From the NCBI GenBank assembly GCA_016213325.1, contig JACRAY010000002.1, positions 1 through 64,000 of the forward strand: 64,000 nucleotides of DNA, written 5' to 3'. Source of the DNA: Burkholderiales bacterium. GTDB taxonomy: Bacteria; Pseudomonadota; Gammaproteobacteria; Burkholderiales; Burkholderiaceae_C. The notes beneath the pieces are model-generated. The model did no database searches. It saw nothing but the letters and a program-made list of their open reading frames with translations, and was not told the origin of the DNA. The position numbers and the translations under genes were made by a program. Positions 1 to 6,903 of the stretch are shown one piece after another (position 1 is the first letter of the stretch; every line of letters starts with the position of its first letter).

Positions 1-141
1 GTCCTTCTTCGACCACATGGGGCTGGTGTCGCTGGTGGACCTCCACCGGCGCTTCCAGAGTCAATCATGAACCGCCGTATGCGGAACCGCACGTACGGTG
101 GTGTGGGAGGACGGAGAGGGTAACCTCTCCTCCTACCTAAT
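1..141 (+). mobile_element. 3' end of a group II intron (truncated by window edge)
   Basis: The first 70 bases encode a maturase-like C-terminus. They are followed by a fold typical of intron domain V: a stem of ACCGCCGTATGCGG (71-84) against CCGCACGTACGGTGGT (about 87-102), containing the characteristic CGTACGGT 3' strand. A second hairpin (about 106-134) with arms GAGAGG and CCTCTC around GTAA fits domain VI. The A at 135 is a possible branch point, seven bases from an AT at 140-141 that fits the usual AY intron end. The 5' part lies outside the window. The fold and order (ORF, then DV, then DVI) are seen; the exact 3' boundary is inferred. Confidence 0.75.
2..70 (+). CDS. Group II intron reverse transcriptase/maturase, C-terminal end (partial)
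   Basis: The reading frame enters from the left edge and ends at a TGA at 68-70, one base before domain V of the intron. Only 22 residues are visible, including the segment FFDHMGLVSLVDLHRRF. The identification rests mainly on position: group II intron-encoded proteins commonly end just before domain V. The family would supply maturase and target-primed reverse transcription activity for intron splicing and mobility. None of the catalytic domains can be checked from here. Confidence 0.55.
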   Translation, partial: SFFDHMGLVSLVDLHRRFQSQS

Positions 142-154
142 GGACAATCGCCGC

Positions 155-853
155 ATGCGCACCGCCATCGTCTCAGCCATGCACGAGGAACTGGCCGCCG
201 TGCTGGCCCTGATGCCCGACGAGCAGAAGCAGCCGCTGGCGGGGCGCGACTTCTGGGTGGGGCACCTGCACGGGCACGACGTGGTGGCGGTGCTGTCGCG
301 CATCGGCAAGGTGGCGGCAGCCACCACCGCCACGGCGCTCATCGAACGCTTCGAGGTGGACCGCATCGTCTTCACCGGCGTGGCCGGCGGCCTGGCGCCG
401 GGCGTTGAGGTGGGGCACGTGGTGGTGGCCGACGGTTTCATGCAGCACGACCTGGACGCGTCGCCGATCTTCCCGAAGTACCAGGTGCCGCTGTACGGCA
501 CCGACCGCTTCGCGACCGACGCGAAGCTCACGCAGCAGCTGGATGCCGCCGTGCGCGTGGCGCTGCCGGGGTCACGGCTGCATCGCGGCCTGGTCGCCAG
601 CGGCGACCGCTTCGTGTCCACCACCGGCGAGAGCCGCGCGCTGCAGGCTGCGCTGCCCGAGGCACTGGCCGTGGAAATGGAAGGTGCCGCGGTGGCCCAG
701 GTATGCCATGACTACGGCGTGCCCTTCGCCGCCGTGCGCACGATCTCTGATAGAGCCGACGATGAAGCGCATGGCGACTTCCTGCGCTTTATCCAGGAAG
801 TGGCGAGCAGACATTCGGCGGCGATCGTTGAGGCTTTTCTTCGGGGTGGCTAA
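155..853 (+). CDS. mtnN: 5'-methylthioadenosine/S-adenosylhomocysteine nucleosidase
   Basis: This 232-residue cytosolic protein cleaves methylthioadenosine and S-adenosylhomocysteine to adenine plus a thioribose or ribosyl-homocysteine, feeding methionine salvage. The N-terminus MRTAIVSAMHEE carries the conserved early glutamate. SGDRFVST, the catalytic VEMEGAAVAQV segment and TISDRAD (purine-binding Asp) follow in the family order. The length equals the usual family length. I chose the ATG at 155 because an in-frame ATG at 140 overlaps the predicted intron end and would add non-homologous residues. The gene ends 3 bp from the convergent gene at 857. The intron next to its start has probably displaced the native leader. 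Confidence 0.92.
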   Translation: MRTAIVSAMHEELAAVLALMPDEQKQPLAGRDFWVGHLHGHDVVAVLSRIGKVAAATTATALIERFEVDRIVFTGVAGGLAPGVEVGHVVVADGFMQHDLDASPIFPKYQVPLYGTDRFATDAKLTQQLDAAVRVALPGSRLHRGLVASGDRFVSTTGESRALQAALPEALAVEMEGAAVAQVCHDYGVPFAAVRTISDRADDEAHGDFLRFIQEVASRHSAAIVEAFLRGG

Positions 854-856
854 CGC

Positions 857-1534
857 CTACTTCAACAGCCAGGTCGCCCCGATCGTCCAGCCCGAGACCC
901 CCGGCCCGCTCAAGCGATGCGCGTGGCTCGCATCGACCGACAGCGTCTCGCTCACCGCCCAGCGCACGCCGCCACGCAGCAGGTGGGTCTGCGACTCCAC
1001 ATAGCGTTCCGCCAGCAAGGTCCAGCCCGCACGCGCCGTCCACTCGGCTGAGATGCCCGAGCGGTTGTCGTTGGGCCCGCCATGGACGAAGTCGCGTCCC
1101 AGGTTCAGGTGCAAGGCGACATCGTCGCGCGGCGCCCAGGTGAGCAAGGCCAACGCGGTGGTGCCTTGGTAACGCGGCCGCGCGTGGTTGGCCCACACAG
1201 GGACCAAGACCACGCCACCGCTGAAGCCTTCGGCCAGGCTGGTCGCCCACTTCACCTGCCCGCTCCAGCCGGTCTGCGAGGCGCCGCCGGCGCGCGCGTA
1301 GTCGGCGCCGATGCCGAGTTCCACCGGGCCGACGCGGCAGCCGGCGGCGGCGTGCAGCAGCTTCTCGGGCCCGCGGGCGCGGGTGAGCCACGATTCGAGT
1401 TCGCACTGGCCGGGATCGAGGATGGCGGCGTCGTCGACCGCGTGGTGGCCGCCTGCGGCGAAAGATGAAGCGCCGGCCAGGAAGAAGGCATGGATTGCGG
1501 CTTTCGCCGCAATGACAAGGCGCGGGCGCGTCAC
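857..1534 (-). CDS. Hypothetical exported/outer-membrane-like protein
   Basis: About 225 residues if read from a GTG at 1534 that overlaps the corA stop (GTGA), implying translational coupling with corA. The N-terminus is hydrophobic with Ala-rich residues (AIHAFFLAGASSFAAGG), like a signal peptide. The rest is rich in alternating polar/hydrophobic stretches and aromatic residues and ends in a strand-like tail (SGWTIGATWLLK), which fits a small outer-membrane beta-barrel. No named family is recognised. A REP-like hairpin at 1494-1513 lies inside the signal-peptide coding region, so the true start is uncertain. The barrel assignment is inferred from pattern only. Confidence 0.6.
   Translation of the reverse strand: MTRPRLVIAAKAAIHAFFLAGASSFAAGGHHAVDDAAILDPGQCELESWLTRARGPEKLLHAAAGCRVGPVELGIGADYARAGGASQTGWSGQVKWATSLAEGFSGGVVLVPVWANHARPRYQGTTALALLTWAPRDDVALHLNLGRDFVHGGPNDNRSGISAEWTARAGWTLLAERYVESQTHLLRGGVRWAVSETLSVDASHAHRLSGPGVSGWTIGATWLLK
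1494..1513. repeat. REP-like palindrome (ATTGCGGC/GCCGCAAT)
   Basis: There are perfect 8-bp arms ATTGCGGC (1494-1501) and GCCGCAAT (1506-1513) around a 4-nt loop, followed by ATGACA. This resembles dispersed 'CATTGCGGCGAAAGCCGCAATC'-like motifs common in betaproteobacterial genomes. Unusually, it lies within the coding start of the exported-protein gene. Confidence 0.55.
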
Positions 1535-2517
1535 TTCAACCACCCCCGCTTCCTGAAGTACCACATCGGCACCAGCGCCGAAGCCACCATCAAGCCCAGC
1601 GCCAGCGGATACCCGCCCGCCCAATCCAGCTCGGGCATGAACTTGAAGTTCATGCCGTAGATGCTCGCGATCAGTGTTGGAGGCAGCAGGGCGACGCTGG
1701 CCACCGAGAAGATCTTGATGATCTTGTTCTGGTTGATGTTGATGAAACCGACGGTGGCGTCCATCAGGAAGTTGATCTTGTCGAACAGGAAGGCTGTGTG
1801 GCTGTCCAGCGACTCGATGTCGCGCAGGATCTGCCGCGCGTCCTCGAACTGCTCCGCGGTCAGCATACGGCTGCGCATCATGAAGCTCAGTGCGCGGCGC
1901 GTATCCATCACGTTGCGGCGGATGCGGCCGTTCAGGTCTTCCTGCCGCGCAATGGCGCCCAGCACCTCGCCGGCCTTCTCGTCGGTCACCTCGCCGGCCA
2001 GCACCGCCTTGCCCACCTTCTCCAGCTCGTCGTAAATGCCTTCCAGCGTGTCGGCCGAATACTCGGCGTCGGCATCGAACAGCTTCAGCAGCACTTCCTT
2101 GGCGTCTTCGATCAGCCCCGGCGCACGGCGCGCCCGCAGGCGCAGCAGGCGGAACACCGGCACGTCTTCGTCGTGGATCGAGAACAGCACGCCATGGCTC
2201 TTGAGCGCCGCATTCTGCAGGTTCAGGATGAACGCCACGCGCACGGCGCGCGGCTCCTCGTCGTCGGCTATCAGGAAGTCGCTGCGGATGTGCAGGTCGC
2301 CGTTGTCTTCTTCGTAGAAGCGGGCCGACTCCTCGATGTCCTCGTCCATCGCGTCTTCGGGGATGGACAGGCCGTAGTACTGCTTGACCCAGCGCTTTTC
2401 TTCCAGGCTGGGCGACTCCAGGTCCACCCAGATCGGCTGGAACTTGGACAGCTCCTCCAGCGAATCGATCTCTTCCTGGAAGAGGCGGCCGTTCGCCAGG
2501 GTGAAGATGTTCAGCAT
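1531..2517 (-). CDS. corA: CorA-family magnesium/cobalt transporter
   Basis: This 328-residue inner-membrane channel-forming protein takes up Mg2+ (Co2+, Ni2+) as a pentamer. A large acidic cytoplasmic N-terminal domain (residues about 1-260) contains long helices. Two C-terminal membrane segments follow; the first (around ASVALLPPTLIASIYGMNF) ends in the family signature YGMNF, and the last runs through LALGLMVASALVPMWYF to a basic end RKRGWLK. Length is normal for the family. The start is ATG at 2517. It lies 13 bp downstream of the methyltransferase gene on the same strand and overlaps the next gene by 4 bp, so an operon is likely. Confidence 0.93.
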   Translation of the reverse strand: MLNIFTLANGRLFQEEIDSLEELSKFQPIWVDLESPSLEEKRWVKQYYGLSIPEDAMDEDIEESARFYEEDNGDLHIRSDFLIADDEEPRAVRVAFILNLQNAALKSHGVLFSIHDEDVPVFRLLRLRARRAPGLIEDAKEVLLKLFDADAEYSADTLEGIYDELEKVGKAVLAGEVTDEKAGEVLGAIARQEDLNGRIRRNVMDTRRALSFMMRSRMLTAEQFEDARQILRDIESLDSHTAFLFDKINFLMDATVGFININQNKIIKIFSVASVALLPPTLIASIYGMNFKFMPELDWAGGYPLALGLMVASALVPMWYFRKRGWLK

Positions 2518-2530
2518 TTAGCCGGGCATT

Positions 2531-3211
2531 CTAAGTGCCCGGCGTTACCGGCGCCTTGCTCCACAGCCTGAGTTTGTCCTCGGTGGCCCACGAAAAGTTC
2601 ACGAAGTCGGGCCGGCCATGCACGATGCCGTTGAAGACGTCGCGCCGGGTGTGCAGGATGCGCCGCGGGTGCTGCGCAATCTGGCCCTCGTCCTTCAGGA
2701 ACACCGCGACAAAGTCGTTCCAGCCGTCGCGGTCGCGCGGGCTCTGGACGCTGGTGTACGACTCCAGCAGGGCGGGGCGCAGGCCGCAGCGCCGTGCCCA
2801 GGTCACCAGCGCCAGCCCGCTGTCGGGGTAGAAGCGCCAACAGTCCACCGGGTGGCGGTGGAAAGCGCCGTTCGACGGGGCGTTGATGTACAGGACGCCC
2901 TGCGGCCGCAGCACGCGCAGCATCTCGAGGAACAGCACCCAGAAGAGCTCTGCATGCTCCAGGCACGACGAGCTGACCACCACGTCAGCCGAGGCGTCGG
3001 CGAAGGGCAGCACGTAGGGGTCGGACTGCTTCACGTCGACGCCGGGGCCGTCGCAGATGTCGACCCCGACGTAGTCCACGCCCGGCGGGCATACCTGCCG
3101 CAGGGACCCGTTCTCGTCATAGGCGCCCACGTCCACGATGCGCGGCCGCTCGAAGGCCGGCAGGTAGGCGTGGAAGAATTCCTGGCCGCTGCGCAGCGCC
3201 GTCTCGTGCAT
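2531..3211 (-). CDS. Class I SAM-dependent methyltransferase
   Basis: 226 residues. Motif I is seen as IVDVGAYDENGS (residues about 25-36), followed by an acidic motif II (YVGVDICDGPGVDV). The post-I region SDPYVLPFADASADVVVSSS and the typical LRVLRPQGVLYINAP strand show a Rossmann-like Methyltransf_11/SAM-binding fold. The C-terminal segment is specific and gives no clue to the substrate. It sits 3 bp upstream of the patatin stop side and 13 bp before corA on the same strand, probably one transcript. The substrate is unknown; glycan or small-molecule methylation are both possible. Confidence 0.8.
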   Translation of the reverse strand: MHETALRSGQEFFHAYLPAFERPRIVDVGAYDENGSLRQVCPPGVDYVGVDICDGPGVDVKQSDPYVLPFADASADVVVSSSCLEHAELFWVLFLEMLRVLRPQGVLYINAPSNGAFHRHPVDCWRFYPDSGLALVTWARRCGLRPALLESYTSVQSPRDRDGWNDFVAVFLKDEGQIAQHPRRILHTRRDVFNGIVHGRPDFVNFSWATEDKLRLWSKAPVTPGT

Positions 3212-3214
3212 GGC

Positions 3215-4435
3215 TCAGGCCGCGCTGACGGCCGCCGTGGCGCCGACCCCGAAGAACGCCAGCACGTCGTCCTTGCGGGCATACGCGTCCTGCTCGCCCA
3301 TCTTCATCAGCTGCTGCACGAACCCCGGCTCGAACAGCAGGTAGCTCGCCAGCGCGCCGCCGCCATTGCGCATGGCGCCCAGGCCGCCCAGCGCGCGGCG
3401 CACGGTGGGCGGCAGCGCCACCACATGCTGCTGCGCCACAGCGTCCAGCGACTGCGAAGGCTGGATTGCCAGCACCTCGATCGGCCGGTACGGCATCACT
3501 GCGGCCACCTCGCGCGGCAACTGCTTCAGCGTGCGCGCGATGCGCTGCGTCTGCTCCACGTCGGCCTGCAGCGTGTCGTGGAATACGCTGGCCATGGCAT
3601 GCCCCGCAATGCCGCCCATGGTGGGCTCGCCGGCGGCGCCGTCGCCCAGCAGGCTGGAGCGCTGGGGTTGGCCGACACCCACCACCAGCACCTTGTGCGC
3701 GCCCAGGTGCACGGCCGGCGACAGCGGCGACACCTGCCGCATCGAGCCGTCGCCGAAGAACTCGCGCCGGCCGTCCACCCACAGCGGCGTCGCCGGGAAC
3801 AGGAAGGGGATGGCGCTGGAGGCGATCAGGTGCTCGATGGTCAGCGGCTGGAACTCGGCGCGGCGGCCGGGGCGGTTCCAGCTTTCCATGCGCGAATCGC
3901 GCGCGGTGTGGCAGAAGGTCCAGTGCACGCCGCTGGTGTAGCTTGACGCGGTCACGGCCACGGCGTCGATGGCCTTGGCCTGCAGCGATTCCTCTATGCC
4001 CTGCAGCGAGATCGCGCGGTGCAGCGTGTCCACCAGCGGCATGTTGTCCAGGATGGCGCCGCGCTTGCGGGCGTGCCCCCACAGCTTGACGGCGGCCAGC
4101 AGGCGCGAGAAGCCCACCCACATGGGTGCCTCCAGCGTGTACACGCCGCCGCAATGCAGCTCGCCCCAGAACCTGGACAGGCCGTCGAAGGCGGGCAGGC
4201 CGTCGCGCGCGGTGCTGGCGAGGTAGGCCACGTTCAGCGCCCCGGCCGACGTGCCCACCAGCACCTCGAAAGGAAACTTCGCCTGTTTCTGGTGCTGCAA
4301 GTCCAGCATGGCCGCGATGGCCTGCAGCACGCCGACCTGGTAGGCCGTGCGCGCACCGCCGCCCATCAAGACCAGGGCGGTGATGATGCGGCTGGGGCGG
4401 GTCAGGCCCGCGTGGATGACGGTGCCCAGACTCAT
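3215..4435 (-). CDS. Patatin-like phospholipase family protein
   Basis: 406 residues from the ATG at 4435 (MSLGTVIHAGL); a longer in-frame reading upstream has no homologous character. The patatin elements are present: an oxyanion segment LMGGGARTAYQVGVL near residue 25, the nucleophile elbow GTSAGALN (Ser dyad residue), and the DGS of FFGDGSMRQ supplying the catalytic Asp. The family hydrolyses acyl esters of phospholipids or neutral lipids. A C-terminal part of about 130 residues after the Asp is extra. It is first in a likely operon with the methyltransferase (3-bp gap) and corA. Cell location is probably cytoplasmic or membrane-associated, as no signal peptide is seen. Confidence 0.88.
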   Translation of the reverse strand: MSLGTVIHAGLTRPSRIITALVLMGGGARTAYQVGVLQAIAAMLDLQHQKQAKFPFEVLVGTSAGALNVAYLASTARDGLPAFDGLSRFWGELHCGGVYTLEAPMWVGFSRLLAAVKLWGHARKRGAILDNMPLVDTLHRAISLQGIEESLQAKAIDAVAVTASSYTSGVHWTFCHTARDSRMESWNRPGRRAEFQPLTIEHLIASSAIPFLFPATPLWVDGRREFFGDGSMRQVSPLSPAVHLGAHKVLVVGVGQPQRSSLLGDGAAGEPTMGGIAGHAMASVFHDTLQADVEQTQRIARTLKQLPREVAAVMPYRPIEVLAIQPSQSLDAVAQQHVVALPPTVRRALGGLGAMRNGGGALASYLLFEPGFVQQLMKMGEQDAYARKDDVLAFFGVGATAAVSAA

Positions 4436-4639
4436 TTGTGACTTGTTTGGAGCCTTTCCGCCTGCCCATGGTAGAGCTTCGCGCCTTTCGCGCAAGGGTC
4501 GAACCCCCAACCCCGACTGCTGGGTTGGCGCCGCAGGACGATTCCTACACTGCTGGGCCAGAACGTCCGACACCAGAGCCTGGAGACGCCCCCTACATTG
4601 ACCTCTACCGCCGGGCAGCCGCCCGGTGCAGGAGTGCCG

Positions 4640-4831
4640 ATGATCCAGCTAGCGTCAGACCCGAACGCCAGCCGCCTCGACTGGAGGGCTGCCCAGCCCC
4701 CCGCCAAGGACGGCGTGCAGCCCGCGGCGCGCGCTCGCAATGGACATGCGTGGCCCTTCATCAGCCAACAGGCCGGCAAGCCCACCGCCGAAGACGAAAC
4801 CCGCAAACCCAGTCCCGAACACGGGAGCTGA
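4640..4831 (+). CDS. Small hypothetical ORF (63 aa)
   Basis: An ATG at 4640 is preceded by GCAGGAG about 6 bases upstream, a good ribosome-binding site. The product is hydrophilic and rich in Pro, Ala and Gln, with no motif I recognise. It ends with TGA 12 bases before the next small ORF. Support comes from the ribosome-binding site and from its tandem placement with 4844-5011 in an otherwise gene-free 630-bp stretch. It could be a spurious high-GC frame. Confidence 0.35.
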   Translation: MIQLASDPNASRLDWRAAQPPAKDGVQPAARARNGHAWPFISQQAGKPTAEDETRKPSPEHGS

Positions 4832-4843
4832 GAGGATTTGGAC

Positions 4844-5011
4844 ATGTACAAGGAACCCAAGACTTCCAATCGTTACCACGATACGCCCAGCGACAAGCCG
4901 GGCGCTGAACGGGCCGAGCACGGCAACCTGGAGCGGCCGGGCGCACAGGCTCACCCGAAGGCTTCGGGCTGGCGCGTGACCGACTACGCTGCGGCCTGGC
5001 GCGCGCGCTAA
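4844..5011 (+). CDS. Small hydrophilic hypothetical protein (55 aa)
   Basis: Starts MYKEPKTSNRYHDTP at an ATG preceded by AGAGGA (4831-4836) and ends with TAA 15 bases before a strong hairpin terminator at 5026-5052. The product is charged (Lys, Glu, Arg, His) with a Trp/Tyr-containing tail (WRVTDYAAAWRAR) and no membrane segment. The combination of ribosome-binding site, tight placement before a terminator and biased composition makes it a likely real gene. No family is recognised. Confidence 0.6.
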   Translation: MYKEPKTSNRYHDTPSDKPGAERAEHGNLERPGAQAHPKASGWRVTDYAAAWRAR

Positions 5012-5025
5012 GCACTTCGCTTCGT

Positions 5026-5052
5026 AAAGGGCGGCCCATTGGCCGCCTTTTG
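5026..5052 (+). terminator. Rho-independent terminator after the small ORFs
   Basis: AAAGGGCGGCC pairs with GGCCGCCTTT around a CATT loop (one bulged G), followed by T residues. It lies 15 bp after the stop of the 55-residue ORF and separates it from the MFS gene. Confidence 0.75.
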
Positions 5053-5057
5053 CGTTT

Positions 5058-5080
5058 GGTGGGCAGCTATGCTGCCCACC
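5058..5080. repeat. Palindromic repeat across the MFS start codon
   Basis: Perfect 10-bp arms GGTGGGCAGC and GCTGCCCACC surround TAT. The identical arms recur at 23583-23605. The ATG at 5069-5071 lies in the loop and right arm, so the mRNA hairpin would include the start codon. Confidence 0.75.
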
Positions 5081-6325
5081 TTGACCGCCACCTCCCTCAC
5101 CCCCCGCCGCGAACTGGCCCTGCTGCTGACGCTGGCCGGCATCCAGTTCACCCACATCCTCGACTTCATGATCATGATGCCACTGGGGCCGCAGTTCCGC
5201 GCGCTCTTCGGCATCACCGACGCGCAGTTCGGGCTGCTTGTCTCGGCTTATACGCTCGCCGCCGGCACCTCGGGGCTGCTGGCCTCCACCTACATCGACC
5301 GCTTCAGCCGCAACCGCCTGCTGATCGCGCTTTACACGCTGTTCGGCCTGGCCACGCTGGCCTGTGGCCTCGCGCCGGGCTACGTGGCGCTGATGGTCGC
5401 GCGCATCGCCGCCGGCCTGTTCGGCGGTGTGCTGTCGGCTCTGTGCCAGACGATCGTGGCCGACGTCATCCCGTTCGAGCGGCGCGGGCGCGCCATGGGC
5501 ATCGTCATGACGGCTTTCTCGGTGTCCACCGTGGCAGGGGTGCCGCTCGGCCTGTTCCTGGCAGCCACCTTCAGCTGGCACGCGCCCTTCTTCGCCATCG
5601 CCGGCATGTGCGCCGTGCTGGTGGCGCTGGCGGGCGCCACGCTGCCGCCGCTGGATGCGCACATGCAGGGCGAGCGCCACTCCACCATCGGGGGCTTGAA
5701 GCGCGTGCTGGCCGACCGCAACCACCAGCGCTCGTTCCTGTTCACGGCGCTCCTGATGTCCGCCGGATTCACCGTCATCCCGTACCTCACGCTGTACCTG
5801 CAGGCCAACGCAGGCTTCAACGACCAGCAGATCCCCTATATCTACCTGTGCGGCGGCGCGGTCACGCTGGTCAGCGCGCGGCTGTTCGGCCGCATGACCG
5901 ACCGCTACGGCAAGGTGCCCACGTTCCGCGTGCTGGCGCTGGCCAACCTGGTGCCGCTGGTGGGCGTCACGCTGGTCGGCGGCGCGCCCATGGCCGTGGT
6001 GCTGGTGACCACCACGTTCATGTTCATGCTCATGAGCGGCCGCATGATCCCCGGCATGTCCATCATCACCTCGTCGGCCGAGCCCAGGCTGCGCGGCACT
6101 TTCATGACGCTCAACACCTCCGTGCAGTCTGCGGCCATCGGCCTGGCGTCGGTCGCGGGCGGGCTGCTCATCCACCGCGATGCGCAAGGCCATGTCATGG
6201 GGTACTGGCACGCCGCGCTGGTGGGCGTGGCGCTCACGCTCGCGGCCGTGTGGCTGGCCCCGCGCATCACCCTCCATGGTGCCACCGCGCCCAGGGCCGA
6301 GCCTTCACCGATGAGTAAAAGCTGA
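5069..6325 (+). CDS. Major facilitator superfamily (MFS) transporter
   Basis: 418 residues with about 12 hydrophobic segments. The first transmembrane region (FTHILDFMIMMPLGPQF) and the loop-2 motif around STYIDRFSRNRLL resemble arabinose-efflux (AraJ/YdhP-like) permeases of the DHA1 group. It is an inner-membrane secondary transporter, most likely a proton-coupled exporter; the substrate cannot be told. Start choice: the ATG at 5069 (MLPTLTATSL) gives a short cytosolic N-terminus before the first membrane helix; an upstream in-frame ATG at 5039 lies in the terminator. The start codon is embedded in a palindromic repeat, which may weaken or control initiation. It seems monocistronic. Confidence 0.85.
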   Translation: MLPTLTATSLTPRRELALLLTLAGIQFTHILDFMIMMPLGPQFRALFGITDAQFGLLVSAYTLAAGTSGLLASTYIDRFSRNRLLIALYTLFGLATLACGLAPGYVALMVARIAAGLFGGVLSALCQTIVADVIPFERRGRAMGIVMTAFSVSTVAGVPLGLFLAATFSWHAPFFAIAGMCAVLVALAGATLPPLDAHMQGERHSTIGGLKRVLADRNHQRSFLFTALLMSAGFTVIPYLTLYLQANAGFNDQQIPYIYLCGGAVTLVSARLFGRMTDRYGKVPTFRVLALANLVPLVGVTLVGGAPMAVVLVTTTFMFMLMSGRMIPGMSIITSSAEPRLRGTFMTLNTSVQSAAIGLASVAGGLLIHRDAQGHVMGYWHAALVGVALTLAAVWLAPRITLHGATAPRAEPSPMSKS

Positions 6326-6383
6326 GCCATATCAACCACTTGGAACGCCTTTGCAATCAGCCCCGAAGATTGCACGAATTCAA

Positions 6384-6412
6384 TTGCTTTTCGATTCGCC
6401 CCCGGGCATAGT
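6384..6412 (+). promoter_or_regulatory. Possible sigma-70 promoter of hpf
   Basis: TTGCTT (6384-6389) and CATAGT (6407-6412) are 17 bases apart, about 95 bases before the hpf start, in the AT-richer part of the 183-bp gap. Matches are 3/6 and 4/6, so this is only a weak candidate. Confidence 0.3.
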
Positions 6413-6508
6413 GAATTCGTCCCTTCCAATAACCGGCTTTTTTCCCCTGGGGGCGCCACCGCGGAGGTACCCCCCGTTCCAACCGAGTGCAGCTACAGGA
6501 GGCTACTC

Positions 6509-6838
6509 ATGAATCTGACGATCAGCGGTCACCATCTCGAAGTAACGCCAGCGCTGAGGAACTACGTGACCACCAAGCTCGATCGCATCACCCGCCACTT
6601 CGACCAGGTCGTCGACATCCGCGTGCTACTGACCGTCGAAAAGCAGAAGGAGAAGGAACGAAGGCAGCGTGCCGAATGCAAGATCCACGTGAAAGGCAAC
6701 GACATGTTTGCCGAGAGCTCCCACGAAGACCTCTATGCAGCGCTCGACGAACTGGTCGACAAGCTGGACCGCCAGGTCATCAGCCACAAGACGCGCATGA
6801 AGGACCACCACCACGAAGGCGCCAAGCGCGTGATGTAG
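6509..6838 (+). CDS. hpf: Ribosome hibernation promoting factor, short form
   Basis: This 109-residue cytosolic protein of the HPF/YfiA family binds the 30S decoding region in stationary phase. The start [20 protein letters not shown] and the central segment [26 protein letters not shown] match the family beta-alpha-beta fold, and the basic tail ends at KRVM. There is no C-terminal dimerisation domain, so it is the short type. A strong ribosome-binding site AGGAGG lies 8 bases before ATG. In relatives hpf is followed directly by ptsN; here a terminator and a 7-kb minus-strand block intervene. Confidence 0.93.
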   Translation: MNLTISGHHLEVTPALRNYVTTKLDRITRHFDQVVDIRVLLTVEKQKEKERRQRAECKIHVKGNDMFAESSHEDLYAALDELVDKLDRQVISHKTRMKDHHHEGAKRVM

Positions 6839-6860
6839 CCTGGTTGCTTCGAAGCCATTA

Positions 6861-6886
6861 AAAAAGCCCCGCATCGCGGGGCTTTT
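6861..6886. terminator. Bidirectional terminator between hpf and the giant gene
   Basis: AAAAAGCCCCGC and GCGGGGCTTTTT form a perfect 12-bp stem around a 2-nt loop, with A/T runs on both sides so it can work on either strand. It lies 22 bp after hpf and 18 bp after the convergent giant gene's stop. Confidence 0.9.
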
Positions 6887-6903
6887 TCATTCGGGTGCCC
6901 GGG

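Noticed and set aside
3215-4573. Longer patatin protein starting at 4573
   Set aside because: The 46 extra residues show no family features and the ATG at 4435 directly precedes the conserved region.
4655-6277. Long minus-strand frame opposite the MFS transporter
   Set aside because: Composition is His/Arg/Gly-rich low-complexity typical of a reverse reading of a high-GC gene; the plus strand has clear membrane-transport features.
6345-6360. Sigma-54 -24/-12 promoter before hpf (TGGAACGCCTTTGC)
   Set aside because: The GG to GC distance is one base short of the required spacing, so it is not a convincing site.
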